Assembly: GCA_029237695.1 (NCBI GenBank)
Contig: CM055265.1
Location: 108,860,773-108,924,772, forward strand
Direction of reading: 5' to 3'
Length of the DNA: 64,000 nt
Origin: Conchocele bisecta
Taxonomy: Eukaryota > Mollusca > Bivalvia > Lucinida > Thyasiridae
The notes beneath the pieces were generated by a model, which was not told the origin of the DNA, did no database searches, and saw only the letters and a list, made by a program, of their open reading frames with translations. Below are positions 1-10,840 of this stretch, in pieces; position 1 is the stretch's first letter; each line of letters opens with the position of its first letter. A program made the translations under genes and the position numbers.

Positions 1-175
1 GTGGGGGGGGGGGTGATTTTTGTCCTACCTGCATTTTAGACAGGGGGTGATTTTGTCTTACCTGCATTTTAGACGGGGAGAGGGGATTTTGTCCTCCTGT
101 GTCAAAAATCATGGGGGTGGGGGGGCATCATTTCCGGGGGGGGGGGGGGGGGTGTCCGTATCCCGGTTGCAGTAT
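1..175. repeat. G-rich short tandem repeat
   Basis: A unit of about 34 bases (poly-G, then TGATTTTGTC and CCTGCATTTTAGAC) is repeated two to three times and runs into two long G tracts at about 113-152. The small open frame across it is a by-product of the repetition. No family was recognised. Confidence 0.6.
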
Positions 176-207
176 ACCGCTACACCACGGGCAACGGTAA
201 CACATTT

Positions 208-452
208 TGTTTTCTTAGTTAGATCATTTCCAAGCTATCCAGCTAGATTTCAGAATCATTTTCGAATCCTCGTCCAGATTCTCCACCTCCAACTCATTTT
301 TCGTAATAAAATCAATATTGGACCAAATTTCACGAAATAAAAAGTAGGCTCATTCTTAAATTTGACTATAATTTAATATTATCGAAAAAAAAAATTGTTT
401 GTGCATTGTTTATATGGCCGTAAAATTTGGGCAGGTTTCGTGAAACAGACAG
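208..452 (-). mobile_element. Family B element, one half only
   Basis: This matches the distal half of the family B inverted-repeat element. It has the AAAACAAAAGTTAAAT-side interior (reversed here), ATTTCACGAAATAAAAAG, a poly-A/T patch, GTTTATATGGCCGTAAAATT and the terminal CGTGAAACAGACAG followed by TA. The other terminus is missing, so it is truncated at about 208. Confidence 0.75.
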
Positions 453-463
453 TAGTAACTAAC

Positions 464-845
464 TATTCGAGCAATGCACATCATGCTAACAAACCTCAGG
501 CGTGTGATGAGAATGAGATGGGTCCACAGCGGTCGCAAGAGTATTCTGGCCAAATATTTATGATGTATCACATAGTGTTGGCATTTAGCTGAGAACAAAG
601 GACGCACAATGTTTGCGACACTGTTGTAGCAGTCCATTCTAAATGACTCTAGAACATCAGATGCAAGTTGAGAGTGTGGGATCTTCCCGAGAACAACACA
701 AATCACACGTTCGGTTGAGCTTGTGTATAGTTCATTAAGCAGCTCGGGACTACATGTATATGTTCGACATGTTTAATGTTTGAAAGAGCGTACAATCCTA
801 GCCGTAATGTCACAGTCTGCTACACTGTGTGTCAGTAAGTCTGTA
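464..845. other. Unassigned sequence
   Basis: No repeat family, protein similarity or RNA structure was recognised here. Short open frames on both strands look random. Confidence 0.5.
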
Positions 846-847
846 TA

Positions 848-1063
848 CAGTGAAACCTCTCTAAACCGGACACCCTGGGAGGTCCCCAGGGTGTCCGGCT
901 TAGAGAGGTTTCACTGTAAATCAGGCATTTGATCATTCTGAGCCATAGTTGTGTGCTATGCGATCATGAACAGACATTATCACCTGAGATAAATGACCAA
1001 GAAACTGATAAACAACATGATCACAGGTGTTTCCTTGGTGTCTGGTTTAGAGAGGTTCTACTG
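848..1063 (+). mobile_element. Family J, pogo/Tigger-like MITE
   Basis: It begins CAGTGAAACCTCTC and ends in the inverse (GAGAGGTTCTACTG), with TA on both sides. The first 70 bases fold back on themselves (CCGGACACCCTGG against CCAGGGTGTCCGG). The centre carries TCATTCTGAGCCATAG and ATAAATGACCAAGAAAC, shared with 28208-28409, 51142-51358 and 55884-56070. CAGTG...CACTG ends with a TA target fit the pogo/Tigger branch of Tc1/mariner. No transposase is present. Confidence 0.75.
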
Positions 1064-1140
1064 TATTTGTTTTGACAATTCGGACACGATTGTCCTATGT
1101 CTCTTGGCTTGGTTACCCATAACTGTGCTATAGTCTGCAT

Positions 1141-1432
1141 GGTACATTGCAAAGTAAAATTTTCTAGCAAAGTATACTTTGAGGAAGTAATCATTTATTT
1201 TTCCTGAAATGCATTATTTCATATAGAACTAACAACTGCATATATTTGATGATTAAGAGTATGCAGAATTATTATACTGAATTTATTACATTATCACAGC
1301 CAAAATTGCTGTGATAATGTAATAAATTCAGTATAATAACAATTAATAAATTTATCCTAAAATTTTAAATTTCTCCCTCAAAGTATACTTTGCTAGAAAA
1401 GTATACTTTGCAATTTTGATGAAATCGGCCAC
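1141..1432 (+). mobile_element. Family F MITE with perfect central hairpin
   Basis: Inverted termini carry GCAAAGTATACTTT with an internal repeat of the same motif. The centre is a near-perfect palindrome, ATACTGAATTTATTACAT through CACAGCC and back. Other copies are at 17843-18152, 26114-26406, 50073-50381, 58607-58817 and, as a fragment, 60868-60935. It has no coding capacity. Confidence 0.8.
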
Positions 1433-1918
1433 TGGTGTTGCTATGTAGGGCAATGTTGGGATATTTCCGTTGTTCCGTACGTTCCGGAACCGTGTAAAAT
1501 CAGTGTCTGCCGCCATGCTTGTTTGTCGTAAATGTTCCTGCTTTATTTTCGCAGTGTTCTTCACTATAGTGTTTATTCGGGAACATGATTGTGTTTGTGC
1601 AAATTATACAATATGACACAACATTATTATTACGATAAACTTGCATAACAAAGTGTGTATGAGCAAAATATCACTCTCCACGATGTAGAAAGTAAACAAA
1701 GAACGCTTCAAACGCACATTTGAAAATACTACTCCGTCATAACGCTTAGATAATGCAGTGTATGAAATGTAAGTAGAGTTATGTACTCAGAACTAGTAGA
1801 AATAGTGTGATAAAATATCATTGAAGGATGGGTACGAGAGAAATAGTGAAGCTATGCATAACATAACATCGAAAAGCCAAACTATCAATATACACGGTGT
1901 GGGTGGAAGGTGAATTTA
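1433..1918. other. Unassigned sequence
   Basis: No family or gene was recognised. Confidence 0.45.
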
Positions 1919-2077
1919 TCGTCTGCTGCTCGTGTTTTATTTTCCATTTTTCTCATGAAAAACATGATTTGACAGCACTTTAGAATCAATTCCAAAGGAA
2001 ATGATTCTAAAGTGCTGTCAAACCATGTTTTTAGTGAGAAAGAATACAAAATATGAAACAACAGCAGACGACACTTT
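1919..2077. repeat. Long imperfect hairpin
   Basis: The arms run from GTCTGCTG through AACATG and TTTGACAGCACTTTAGAAT, then return as ATTCTAAAGTGCTGTCAAA and CAGCAGACGAC. It looks like a single-copy foldback element, and no second copy was noticed. Confidence 0.65.
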
Positions 2078-2640
2078 TCGGTTCCCGCCTTTTAAGGGTT
2101 AAACAATTTTTTCTGGTACTGTACAGGTGGGTGGAAGGTGGGAGCACGCGATGGGTAATTTAACGATCGGGGTTATCCTTACCGGAATTCCGACTGGAGA
2201 CCTGGTTTGACCCTCACATACGTCTTTGACATTTTGTATGTGACAGTTGAATCTGGTTATACCCCTTATGTGAGTATTACGATTATTCGTAATCCTATTT
2301 TAGGGGAAGGGCCAAGTGACTTTGGTGTGGTATGGACCTGCCACCAGGTCAGGTTATTCTAATTTCAGGGCTGAATATATTGTTTCTCGATGTAAATATT
2401 CAGTTATGATTTTGGAATCCCCCCCACCCCCCCACCCCCCCCCAATGCAGCAGGTTAAGACGGGATCGAACCCGTTTGCCCGGCCTTACATGACCTTAGC
2501 TGTTGATAGCTGTTTAGCTGTTAAACACCAATAAACAACACGGTTGTTGTATCATACGCTACCAAAGATTGAGACATTTCTGACCGAAAATCGCATTACG
2601 TCTTATACCGTCTGTATGTCTAGTTAATCCCTAGAGTAAC
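2078..2640. other. Unassigned sequence with C-tract and tRNA-like B box
   Basis: A poly-C run lies at about 2418-2446. On the minus strand, 2462-2474 reads GGTTCGATCCCGT, a good RNA polymerase III B-box match. Next to it is a 45-base piece (about 2484-2530) shared, inverted, with 54745-54800 (CAACAGCTAAGGTCATG). This is probably an old SINE end. No clear A box or cloverleaf was found. Confidence 0.4.
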
Positions 2641-2647
2641 ATATTTA

Positions 2648-2884
2648 TGACTGTGACTGGAGAAATGGGACTTATGGGTTTTGCGACCACTGTAGATCCA
2701 GATCAGCCTGTGCATCCGCACAGGCTGATCAGGATCTGCACTGTTCGCCATTCCATCAATGAAACACCCGCCGTGCTTCTAAAAAGCAATACAGATCGTT
2801 ATCATGTTACAGCAGTGTGTTTTTGATCCGGAGCTACACTGGTCACAAATCACATACGTCCCATGTACCCAGTCACAGCCACGG
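2648..2884. mobile_element. Family E MITE
   Basis: Long inverted termini GTGACTGGAGAAATGGG and CCCAGTCACAGCCA enclose a central inverted stem (CAGCCTGTGCATCCG / CGCACAGGCTG). This is the most frequent family in the window: about eight near-complete copies and several fragments. Length is about 237 bases and it is non-coding. Confidence 0.8.
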
Positions 2885-3037
2885 TTATAACACAAATCTG
2901 ATCAGAAGATGTTCTATCTGACTGGAAACTGCATACTAAATCATATTTGTCAGACAAGATTTACGTAAAATTTCCGATTACATAAGGTTGCCCAAGGTCA
3001 ATATGAGAGTCCAACACTTTATTCTTGAGCTGTTACT

Positions 3038-3447
3038 CAATGTGCATGATCACGTGGTTACAACAACAACAACAACGTCGCCCTCTCCAAAGTAAGTATT
3101 ATTTGATATTTTCCTTAATATGCAACGGATTTTGATGAAATATGGTTCAGCAAACGCGTCTTCATGAGATGCATTTGGTGGTCCAGGGAGTTTGGCACAG
3201 ACTTATGTCGATTTTGTGAAGAATCGATTTCCGTGTCTCTGACACGGAAATCGATTCTTCAGCAAAAACGACATAAGTTTGGGCGAAAATACAGAGACCA
3301 CCAAATGCAGCGGTTGATGCGCCATATTTCATCAAAATCCGTTACGTAATAAGGACAATATAACAGAATACGTACTTTCAATCGGATGGATTCTGGAAGT
3401 TTCAGTACTTGTTGTTGTTATTAGTACCACGTGATCATATACCTTGT
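3038..3447. mobile_element. Family I hairpin element
   Basis: It has termini GATCACGTGGTTACAAC / GTACCACGTGATCAT, AAC/GTT trinucleotide stretches inside the ends, and a long stem whose axis is at 3238-3240 (ATTTCCGTGTC / GACACGGAAAT). Further copies are at 19413-19835, 27485-28055 and 28913-29302. The right arm also belongs to the 1.8-kb tandem duplication that starts at 3241. Confidence 0.75.
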
Positions 3448-4184
3448 TACTGGCGTAAGATCCGAGAAAATCGTCCTTATCTATTTTCGGTTTTGTAGGT
3501 AAAGTGGGCCAGCTGTGGGTCCTTATCACCTCTTTAACCAGTGATTATAAGTGTGCCCTTACAGTCAATAGATTGATTAAAACTGGTATCCATCTACACA
3601 AGGCCTAACTAAAACAATATGTTTGTTTCCGGTTACACGACCCTACCTAGATTTTCCAGCCGACTCTAAACTTTTTAGTAAAACATAATATATGTAATAA
3701 GAGTAATGAATCTAAAAAGAAATCACTGAAATCGTCCCATAACAAGTGTTCATGTTTAAAGGAAACAGGCAACCAATTGATTTCCCATAGACCCACATTC
3801 ACACAAACATGACAATCGCAAACTACCTGCGGCAAATTCAATTGTGTTACTTCCATTCCTGGAGTCAGTGACCTAAGCCGGTTCTAGATCCATGCCAAAC
3901 ACGGGGTCATGCGGGTTCATTTCCCCTTTTTGGACGGAACCGTCTACTTTTACAAATCAAGTCGTGCACAGAAAATTTAACCTGCATATGTAGAGCATGC
4001 AAATAATATAATAAAATCTTTGGCAAAGACATACCTTTCCTGCAGCATCTATTTTATTTATCTCTCTGTCATAATAATAACAATCAATGCCGTTGTCCTG
4101 AGAATTTACTCCTTGTTGCTAAGCTGTACCAGGACTGGTTTACGGTCCCATTATTTATTGGCCGACTGGTTCCTATACAGACAA

Positions 4185-4385
4185 AATGTTTCTTAAGAAA
4201 ACGGAAAATAAACACATATTCTTGATGCATTTATTTCAAATGCTGGAATTATAAGGAATGAATTTCCTTTTAGTGGAATTTATCGGGGATATAAACTTGG
4301 AAAAGTCGCGGGAATACTGGACGAGGCCTTCCAAGTTTATACCCCGATAAATTCCACAAAAAGGCAATTCATTCCTATAGTAAAA
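4185..4385 (+). mobile_element. Family A element in copy 1, hairpin shortened
   Basis: It has the tail motif TTCTTAAGAAAACGGAAAAT, then GGAATTATAAGGAATGAAT, then the stem GGAATTTATCGGGGATATAA returning as TATACCCCGATAAATTCC. One arm lost the TCCAGTATTCCCGCGACT segment that copy 2 still has. Confidence 0.75.
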
Positions 4386-4409
4386 TCAACAGCCCATGGT
4401 TTTATTACT

Positions 4410-4690
4410 TATATTAGTTTCCAAAATGTAAATAACCAAAATATGGCGTTACAATTAAGAATACTATTGTTTTACGTCAATTTGTCGCAATTCCTGGAAC
4501 AGCGACGTTGACGGTCAATAGCGTACAGTTATTGACAACCTCGTTGAATTTATGGACGTCAAACGAAGGTTAACCAATCAACAACATGGCGTGACGTCAC
4601 GTGGGTCTAATGTATTGTGTAGGGATGTAAACGCAATACATCGAATGGGCGTTTGAATTATGAAAGTATAGAAAGTGTAAATATATGAGT
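4410..4690. repeat. Family T repeat, copy 1
   Basis: It is shared with 6250-6545 (by duplication) and, diverged, with 56905-57180: TTGTTTTACGTCA, TCGCAATTC, GTCAATAGCG, TTATTGACAAC and GAATGGGCGTTT. It contains TGACGTCACGTGGG, an overlapping CRE-type and E-box-type site. Its nature is unknown; it might be the regulatory end of a larger transposon. Confidence 0.6.
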
Positions 4691-6022
4691 ATGCGAGTAA
4701 ATAAGAGCAACGTGTACACTACCATACGCCCCATTTATTCAATGACACCCGCAAATTAAGTTTGTTGGTTAAAACACTACTTTACATGCAACTACATTTA
4801 TCCATAGTAGCTTACGCTATCTTTGATCTCACAATAATCAATCGGCTGTCACGGTATAATGCCTGGTATATTTGTTCCCGTGTCTGGAGAAGGCTTCCAT
4901 AGTGCAATAAAGTCAACGTTAACTAATTGCACTTACACAGCAGCTATGCCGGACACAACTATTTGTAAAGTATCTCCCCGAGGTTCCGGCAGGTGATGAT
5001 GCTATTAAGTTCGTCCGCAATTGTCATGTTCATAGTTTGATTAAAAGATAATTGCTTCCTAAATGTGATGGGATATATGACACGGAAATCGATTCTTCAG
5101 CAAAAACGACATAAGTTTGGGCGAAAATACAGAGACCACCAAATGCAGCGGTTGATGCGCCATATTTCATCAAAATCCGTTACGTAATAAGGGCAATATA
5201 ACAGAATACGTACTTTCAATCGGATGGATTCTGGAAGTTTCAGTACTTGTTGTTGTTATCAGTACCACGTGATCATACACCTTGTTACTGGCGTAAGATC
5301 CGAGAAAATCGTCCTTATCTATTTTCGGTTTTGTAGGTAAAGTGGGCCAGCTGTGGGTCCTTATCACCTCTTTACCCAGTGAGTATAAGTGTGCCCTTAC
5401 AGTCAATAGATTGATTAAAACTGGTATCCATCTACACAAGGCCTAACTAAAACAATATGTTTGTTTCCGGTTACCCGACCCTACCTAGATTTTCCCGCCG
5501 ACTGTAAACTTTTTAGTAAAACATAATATATGTAATAAGAGTAATGAATCTAAAAAGAAATCACTGAAATCGTCCCATAACAAGTGTTCATGTTTAAAGG
5601 AAACAGGCAACCAATTGATTTCCCATAGACCCACATTCACACAAACATGACAATCGCAAACTACCTGCGGCAAATTCAATTGTGTTACTTCCATTCCTGG
5701 AGTCAGTGACCTAAGCCGGTTCTAGATCCATGCCAAACACGGGGTCATGCGGGTTTATTTCCCCTTTTTGGACGGAACCGTCTACTTTTTCAAATCAAGT
5801 CGTGCACAGAAAATTTAACCTGCATATGTAGAGCATGCAAATAATATAATAAAATCTTTGGCAAAGACATACCTTTCCTGCAGCATCTATTTTATTTATC
5901 TCTCTGTCATAATAATAACAATCAATGCCGTTGTCCTGAGAATTTACTCCTTGTTGCTAAGCTGTACCAGGACTGGTTTACGGTCCCATTATTTATTGGC
6001 CGACTGGTTCCTATACAGACAA

Positions 6023-6246
6023 AATGTTTCTTAAGAAAACGGAAAATAAACACATATTCTTGATGCATTTATTTAAAATGCTGGAATTATAAGGAATGAA
6101 TTTCCTTTTAGTGGAATTTATCGGGGATATAAACTTGGAAAAGTCGCGGGAATACTGGACGAGGCCTTCCGGCCTTCGTCCAGTATTCCCGCGACTTTTC
6201 CAAGTTTATACCCCGATAAATTCCACAAAAAGGCAATTCATTCCTA
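6023..6246 (+). mobile_element. Family A element in copy 2, full hairpin
   Basis: It has the same tail and stem as in copy 1. Here the palindrome is complete through CGTCCAGTATTCCCGCGACT and its partner, with the axis at the GGCCTTCCGGCC palindrome. Confidence 0.8.
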
Positions 6247-6249
6247 TAG

Positions 6250-6545
6250 TAAAATCAACAGCCCATGGTTTTATTACTTATATTAGTTTCCAAAATGTAA
6301 ATAACCAAAATATGGCGTTACAATTAAGAATACTATTGTTTTACGTCAATTTGTCGCAATTCCTGGAACAGCGACGTTGACGGTCAATAGCGTACAGTTA
6401 TTGACAACCTCGTTGAATTTATGGACGTCAAACGAAGGTTAACCAATCAACAACATGGCGTGACGTCACGTGGGTCTAATGTATTGTATAGGGATGTAAA
6501 CGCAATACATCGAATGGGCGTTTGAATTATGAAAGTATAGAAAGT
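6250..6545. repeat. Family T repeat, copy 2
   Basis: Copy of 4410-4690 within the tandem duplication, again carrying TGACGTCACGTGGG. Confidence 0.6.
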
Positions 6546-6980
6546 GTAAATATATGAGTATGCGAGTAAGTAAGAGCAACGTGTACACTACCATACGCCC
6601 CATTTATTCAATGACACCCGCAAATTAAGTTTGTTGGTTAAAACACTACTTTACATGCAACTACATTTATCCATAGTAGCTTACGCTATCTTTGATCTCA
6701 CAATAATCAATCGGCTGTCACGGTATAATGCCTGGTATATTTGTTCCCGTGTCTGGAGAAGGCTTCCATAGTGCAATAAAGTCAACGTTAACTAATTGCA
6801 CTTACACAGCAGCTATGCCGGACACAACTATTTGTAAAGTATCTCCCCGAGGTTCCGGCAGGTGATGATGCTATTAAGTTCGTCCGCAATTGTCATCTGT
6901 GTCGAATGTTAAGGACCCGTTCTATACTTGTTCATAGTTTGATTAAAAGATAATTGCTTCCTAAATGTGATGGGATATAT

Positions 6981-7854
6981 GTATAACATGTCTATATGCA
7001 CATTAGCTTGTTACTGTGTAGTATACGACGCATGAAGTTGTTATGTCGGCCATCTTTGTGTGTACAGCCATCAGTCAGTTTTACCTCTTGTTGCGTTTGA
7101 CACATGCCACAAATAATATGATATATACATAAGTACAATTTGGGGCAACATCTTCTACATATGTTAAACGACAACGTCCTCTGGGTTGTTTTCATCACAC
7201 TTATATACAAAGTCTGATTTATGAAGTGTTTGTTGACCTGTTGCTAAAATTTCTGATAATCCAGTAGTGGCTGTGTAACAGTCAGATAAATACACAGTGC
7301 TGTCAATATATACCTGTATTACTATACATACTGTGTCAAATCCAGTGACATGTAAGCAGTTATCTGAATGTATCGTCACTGGTGTCTTATTCGCCTAATA
7401 TGCGAGTAGATATGGCTTTACCTATGGGTAACGTGTACACTACCAACACACGGTGCATCAGATAGAAAAGTTTACACATTGAAATATATATATATAATTA
7501 TATTTTTTAAATATATTTTGAGATTGATAGGGAGAAATGCTTAGATATCAAGTATTTTGTATAGTTTTCTGGCATAATACTTATATCACGCTGTTTTCAT
7601 ATGTGACTATGATATATTGCACCACATTTTATTACCTTTTTTGTCACATTGTGTGTCAAACGGTCGAAGTGGTGAAACTGTACGATGTCTTGCACATACA
7701 AATATGTCGGAGATGGCAACATAATGTGCCATATAGTATACAGTAACCATATTCACCATATCCACATATCTTATATACATATAACACATCACTCTTATGA
7801 AGCAATTATGATTGAAGCCAAGTGTATATTTATACGACCTAATTCCTTGATTGA
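6981..7854. other. Unassigned A+T-rich sequence
   Basis: It includes a short (TA)n run at about 7484-7497. No gene or family was recognised. Confidence 0.45.
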
Positions 7855-8350
7855 TAGGCCCCGTTGTCATTGAGCGCGGTTGTCGTTTCATTTCTTTCAA
7901 CAGCAGCTGTGCACAATATATCTCTTTCGCGGAAAGATATGATATGATACTGCTTTATCGGTGTTTGTCGTTGAGCACATTTGTCACTTCATTTCGTTCA
8001 ACATCAGCTGCGAACTGCTCTATCGGTGTGTGTGAGTCGTTGAGCACAGTTGTCGTTTCATTCCGTTCAACAGCAGCTTCGAACAGTATATCTCTTTCGC
8101 GGAAAGAGATATACTGTGCACAACTGCTTAATCGGTGTGTGTCGTTGAGCACAGTTGTCGTTTCATTACTTTCAACAGCAGCTTTGCACAGTATAGGTCT
8201 TTCGCGGAAAGAGATATACTGTGCACAACTGCTTTATCGGTGTGTGTCGTTGAGCACAGTTGTCGTTTCATTACTTTCAACAGCAGCTTTGCACAGTATA
8301 GGTCTTTCGCGGAAAGAGATATACTGTGCACAACTGCTTTATCAGCGTGA
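7855..8350. repeat. 105-bp minisatellite (L) with palindromic core
   Basis: Units contain GAGCACAGTTGTCGTTTCAT, CAACAGCAGCT and a palindromic core, TCTCTTTCGCGGAAAGAGA. The last two units (from about 8135 and 8240) are nearly identical at a period of 105. Earlier units are diverged or truncated. Because 105 is a multiple of three and the unit lacks stops, open frames of up to 197 codons arise on both strands. I treat them as artefacts of the repeat. A degenerate extra unit is near 8526-8610. Confidence 0.8.
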
Positions 8351-8754
8351 CCCTGTTACACTGAGACGGTACACTGCGGCATGCGCTAATCTTGTCAATA
8401 TGTGTCAATTTCTTTATTTCAACATACTTGAATATTGTCATTGAAAGCAAACAGATTGATTGTCTGAGCCTGATCTGTTCTACTGCTTGATTGCGAGTTG
8501 GCATTGGCAAAATGACGTTTATGCCATTGAGCTAATGGTCGTTAAGCACGGTTGTAATTTCATTATAGTTCAACAGCAGAAGCTCAAAGGATGCCTATAT
8601 CGGTGTTGTGACCACCAACCATGTCTCATTATCAATCATGTAAGTCGGATTGGCTACAAACGTAAGTTACTTACTTGTCGTCGTCCATATTTTCGTTCTA
8701 TAGTCCACAAATATGGCCAAGGTGCTCAAGGTCAAAAACGTCAAATGACTTAGA
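8351..8754. other. Degenerate minisatellite flank
   Basis: It contains a decayed L unit (about 8526-8610) and a short piece shared with about 62040-62110 and 47300-47355 (GTGCTCAAGGTCAAA, ACTTAGAAAT). No gene was recognised. Confidence 0.4.
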
Positions 8755-9220
8755 AATGTCAAATCTACATAAACTAAATTAATTATTAATAGCTTTAAAT
8801 AATTAGAGCTCGCATTAAATATTTAGAGTTAGCTCCAAATTATTTGAATAGCTCTCTAAATTATTTGGAGCTAGCTCTAAATATTTAATGCTAGCTGAAC
8901 GCCAAATCTACAGAAACTCCAATACGCATTGCTAGCTCTAAATAATTAGAGATAGCATTAAATACTTAGAGCTAGCATCAAATGTTTAGAGCTAGCATTA
9001 ATTATTTGAGTTTATGTAGATGTGGCGTTCCTGGAACGCCAAATGTACATAAACTCAAATAAGTATTGCTAGCTCTATCATTAACTATTTAGTAGAGCTA
9101 GCTAAAAATGATTTGTATAGCTCTTCACAATGATTTGGAGATAGCTCTAATATTTAATGCTAGCTCTACTTATTTAGAGCTCGCATTTATTATTTAAGTG
9201 TATGTATATTTTGCGTTCCA
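8755..9220. mobile_element. Family K, two adjacent GAGCTAGC-rich elements
   Basis: Two units end in AACGCCAAATCTACA/AACGCCAAATGTACAT or their inverse (GTAGATGTGGCGTT). The interior alternates TAGAGCTAGCATTAAAT with its inverse, so the region is strongly self-complementary and A+T-rich. A shorter single copy is at 60668-60815. Confidence 0.65.
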
Positions 9221-9389
9221 TACTTTTGAGAGGTAGTTCCACCAGGGTTACTTATTGAATGTACTGTCAACCATTCACACAGTAGCTTATAATTTCTATA
9301 CAAAACTAGCATACCCAGAGATCTTCACAATTTCATTGGGAAAAATACTATGATGGTGACACGTGTAAAGCCCAATAACCCCTGACATA

Positions 9390-9751
9390 TTATAGGAATG
9401 AATGGCCTTTTTGTGGAATTTATCGGGGTATAAACTTGGAAAAGTCGCGGGAATACTGGACGAAGCGATAAAAAATTACAATTTTCGAAAAAAGAAAAAA
9501 AAGAAAAGAAAAGATATACCCGATAAATTCCACAAAAAGGCCATTCATTCCTTATAATTCCAGCATTTGAAATAAATTCATCAAGCAAATGTGTTTATTT
9601 TCCGTTTTCTTAAGAATTATTTTAACTGCGCCTGACGGTTACGGAATGTAGTTCGGCATGGAGTTTACTGGGATATAAATTCTGGACAGAGACTTGCTAC
9701 GGGCCAATCAAATGTTAGGGAATTGTATAAATATTTTTGTGCTGGAATTAT
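9390..9751 (+). mobile_element. Family A element with poly-A/T hairpin loop
   Basis: It starts TATAGGAATGAATGGCC. The stem includes CGCGGGAATACTGGACG, then AAAATTACAATTTTCG with a purine-rich loop. One stem arm is partly deleted. The tail runs to GTGCTGGAATTAT. Confidence 0.8.
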
Positions 9752-9881
9752 ACAATAGTATGCATATTGTATGTCATTGCTAATTGACTGGGATGGGGTG
9801 ACAAATGTACCTATTAAATCAGCTGATATCAGATTGCGTCCGACCAATCCAGGGCGACCCATACAGTCGCCGTGTCTTTAG

Positions 9882-9889
9882 GTTAGAAC
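9882..9889 (+). repeat. Target-site duplication, left of MULE
   Basis: GTTAGAAC here is repeated at 11222-11229 on the far side of the MULE. It belongs to the interrupted family N repeat. Confidence 0.8.
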
Positions 9890-9975
9890 GGTGTCGTCCT
9901 GATTGTCCCACATTTGTTAAATCTGGTCATTTTCCATGTGGGACAATCAGGATTTTGTTACAGGTAATATCATAG

Positions 9976-10042
9976 CCCTAGGGTTATTTGGAGTATGATC
10001 TAGGGTTATTTGGAGTATGATCTAGGGTTATTTGGAGTTTGC
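9976..10042 (+). repeat. 22-bp direct repeats inside the MULE end
   Basis: CTAGGGTTATTTGGAGTATG recurs three times at a 22-base spacing just inside the left end. Such subterminal repeats in DNA transposons are often transposase-binding sites; that role is inferred here. Confidence 0.7.
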
Positions 10043-10273
10043 TCTGTTTCCACTGTCAAGTTGGAGATACAGGATTCAAATTAAAAACATAAGTTGATAA
10101 GAAACTTTTAATAAAGCTATTCCAGTTATATATATAAGAAAAAACAAGAAAATACACATGTTTTGTCAGTACATTAACAGTACATTAGAATCGTCTCGAT
10201 TTTGTTAATAAATCCAATTCCAGTTATATTTCACATATAGTACATAGTATACATATATATCAGTTTATGACGT

Positions 10274-10840
10274 CTAGATACGGAGCAGGTTTGATGCGGC
10301 GTCAGCGTACTCCATCATCGTCAGTTCACCAGTCTGCAGACGCATCTTCAAGTTGCCGAGTCGCTGCTCGATCTGTCGGTACCGTCTACGTTTCACAGGG
10401 CGTGCACCTCCAGCCTCAAACTGTAGAATCTTAATGTACGATGCTGCCTCGATTTGCTGCATGATTTGTATAGTGCAAAATATGTTTGGATAAGCGTGGT
10501 GAACTGCCTTCTTGAGTTTGTTGTGCCAGCCTTCTAGATGGTTAGTTGTCCTGGGTTCCTGTGTGGCATAGTGATTCCATATGGCCTTGTCGCCCCTGTC
10601 AACCCACTGCTCAGGGACGGCGTCAACTGGGAGCTCTTCTGCTTCAGCAGCTTCCAAAGCTTCAAACCATACGTTTTCAACTTCATCTACTGGAATCAAC
10701 GAAAGTACAGATGCCCTTCTCACCAGTCGATGTACACTGTCGTTCTCTTTGTACACTATACTCAATCACAAGCCCTGAACAAATGCACTGGGTGTAGTGA
10801 AAGATGCAGGCTTTGACTGTGGTGTCTGGGAATACACACG
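10274..10840 (-). pseudogene. MULE transposase C-terminal fragment (broken)
   Basis: The minus-strand frame 10765-10274 (163 codons) has a MULE C-terminal block: EPRTTNHLEGWHNKLKK, a following HHAYPNIF, and a basic KRRRYRQIEQRLGN segment. Just upstream, in another frame (about 10835-10782), lies FPDTTVKACIFHYTQCI, matching the Cys-x2-His region that follows the catalytic core of MULE transposases. The two join by a frameshift near 10755. Catalytic Asp residues upstream are absent, so only about a third of the protein remains. The family call rests on these motifs. I infer it is dead. Confidence 0.75.

Larger units (their letters stand above)
3241..5078. repeat. Tandem duplication, copy 1
   Basis: This segment is repeated directly downstream at 5079-6980 with only scattered differences, including 69-codon open frames at 3647-3856 and 5485-5694 that differ at a few residues. 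The unit begins at the axis of the family I hairpin. Copy 1 lacks two short stretches present in copy 2, inside the family A hairpin (about 4329) and near 5028. No recognised gene lies in it, and the small frames have no known family. Confidence 0.9.
5079..6980. repeat. Tandem duplication, copy 2
   Basis: A direct repeat of 3241-5078 starting at the same hairpin-axis base. It keeps about 60 bases that copy 1 lacks: the full family A stem around 6168-6206 and a segment near 6896-6930. Close similarity to copy 1 suggests a recent event. Confidence 0.9.

Noticed and set aside
2455..2530. Possible tRNA gene on the minus strand (GGTTCGATCCC)
   Set aside because: Only the B box is convincing; no acceptor stem or A box was found, so it is more likely a SINE remnant.
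3647..5694. Pair of 69-codon minus-strand frames (3647-3856, 5485-5694)
   Set aside because: Conserved only because the DNA was recently duplicated in tandem; this is not evidence of coding.
7851..8444. 197-codon plus-strand open frame, and others on both strands
   Set aside because: It coincides with the 105-bp minisatellite; the open frames follow from the period and no protein motif is visible.
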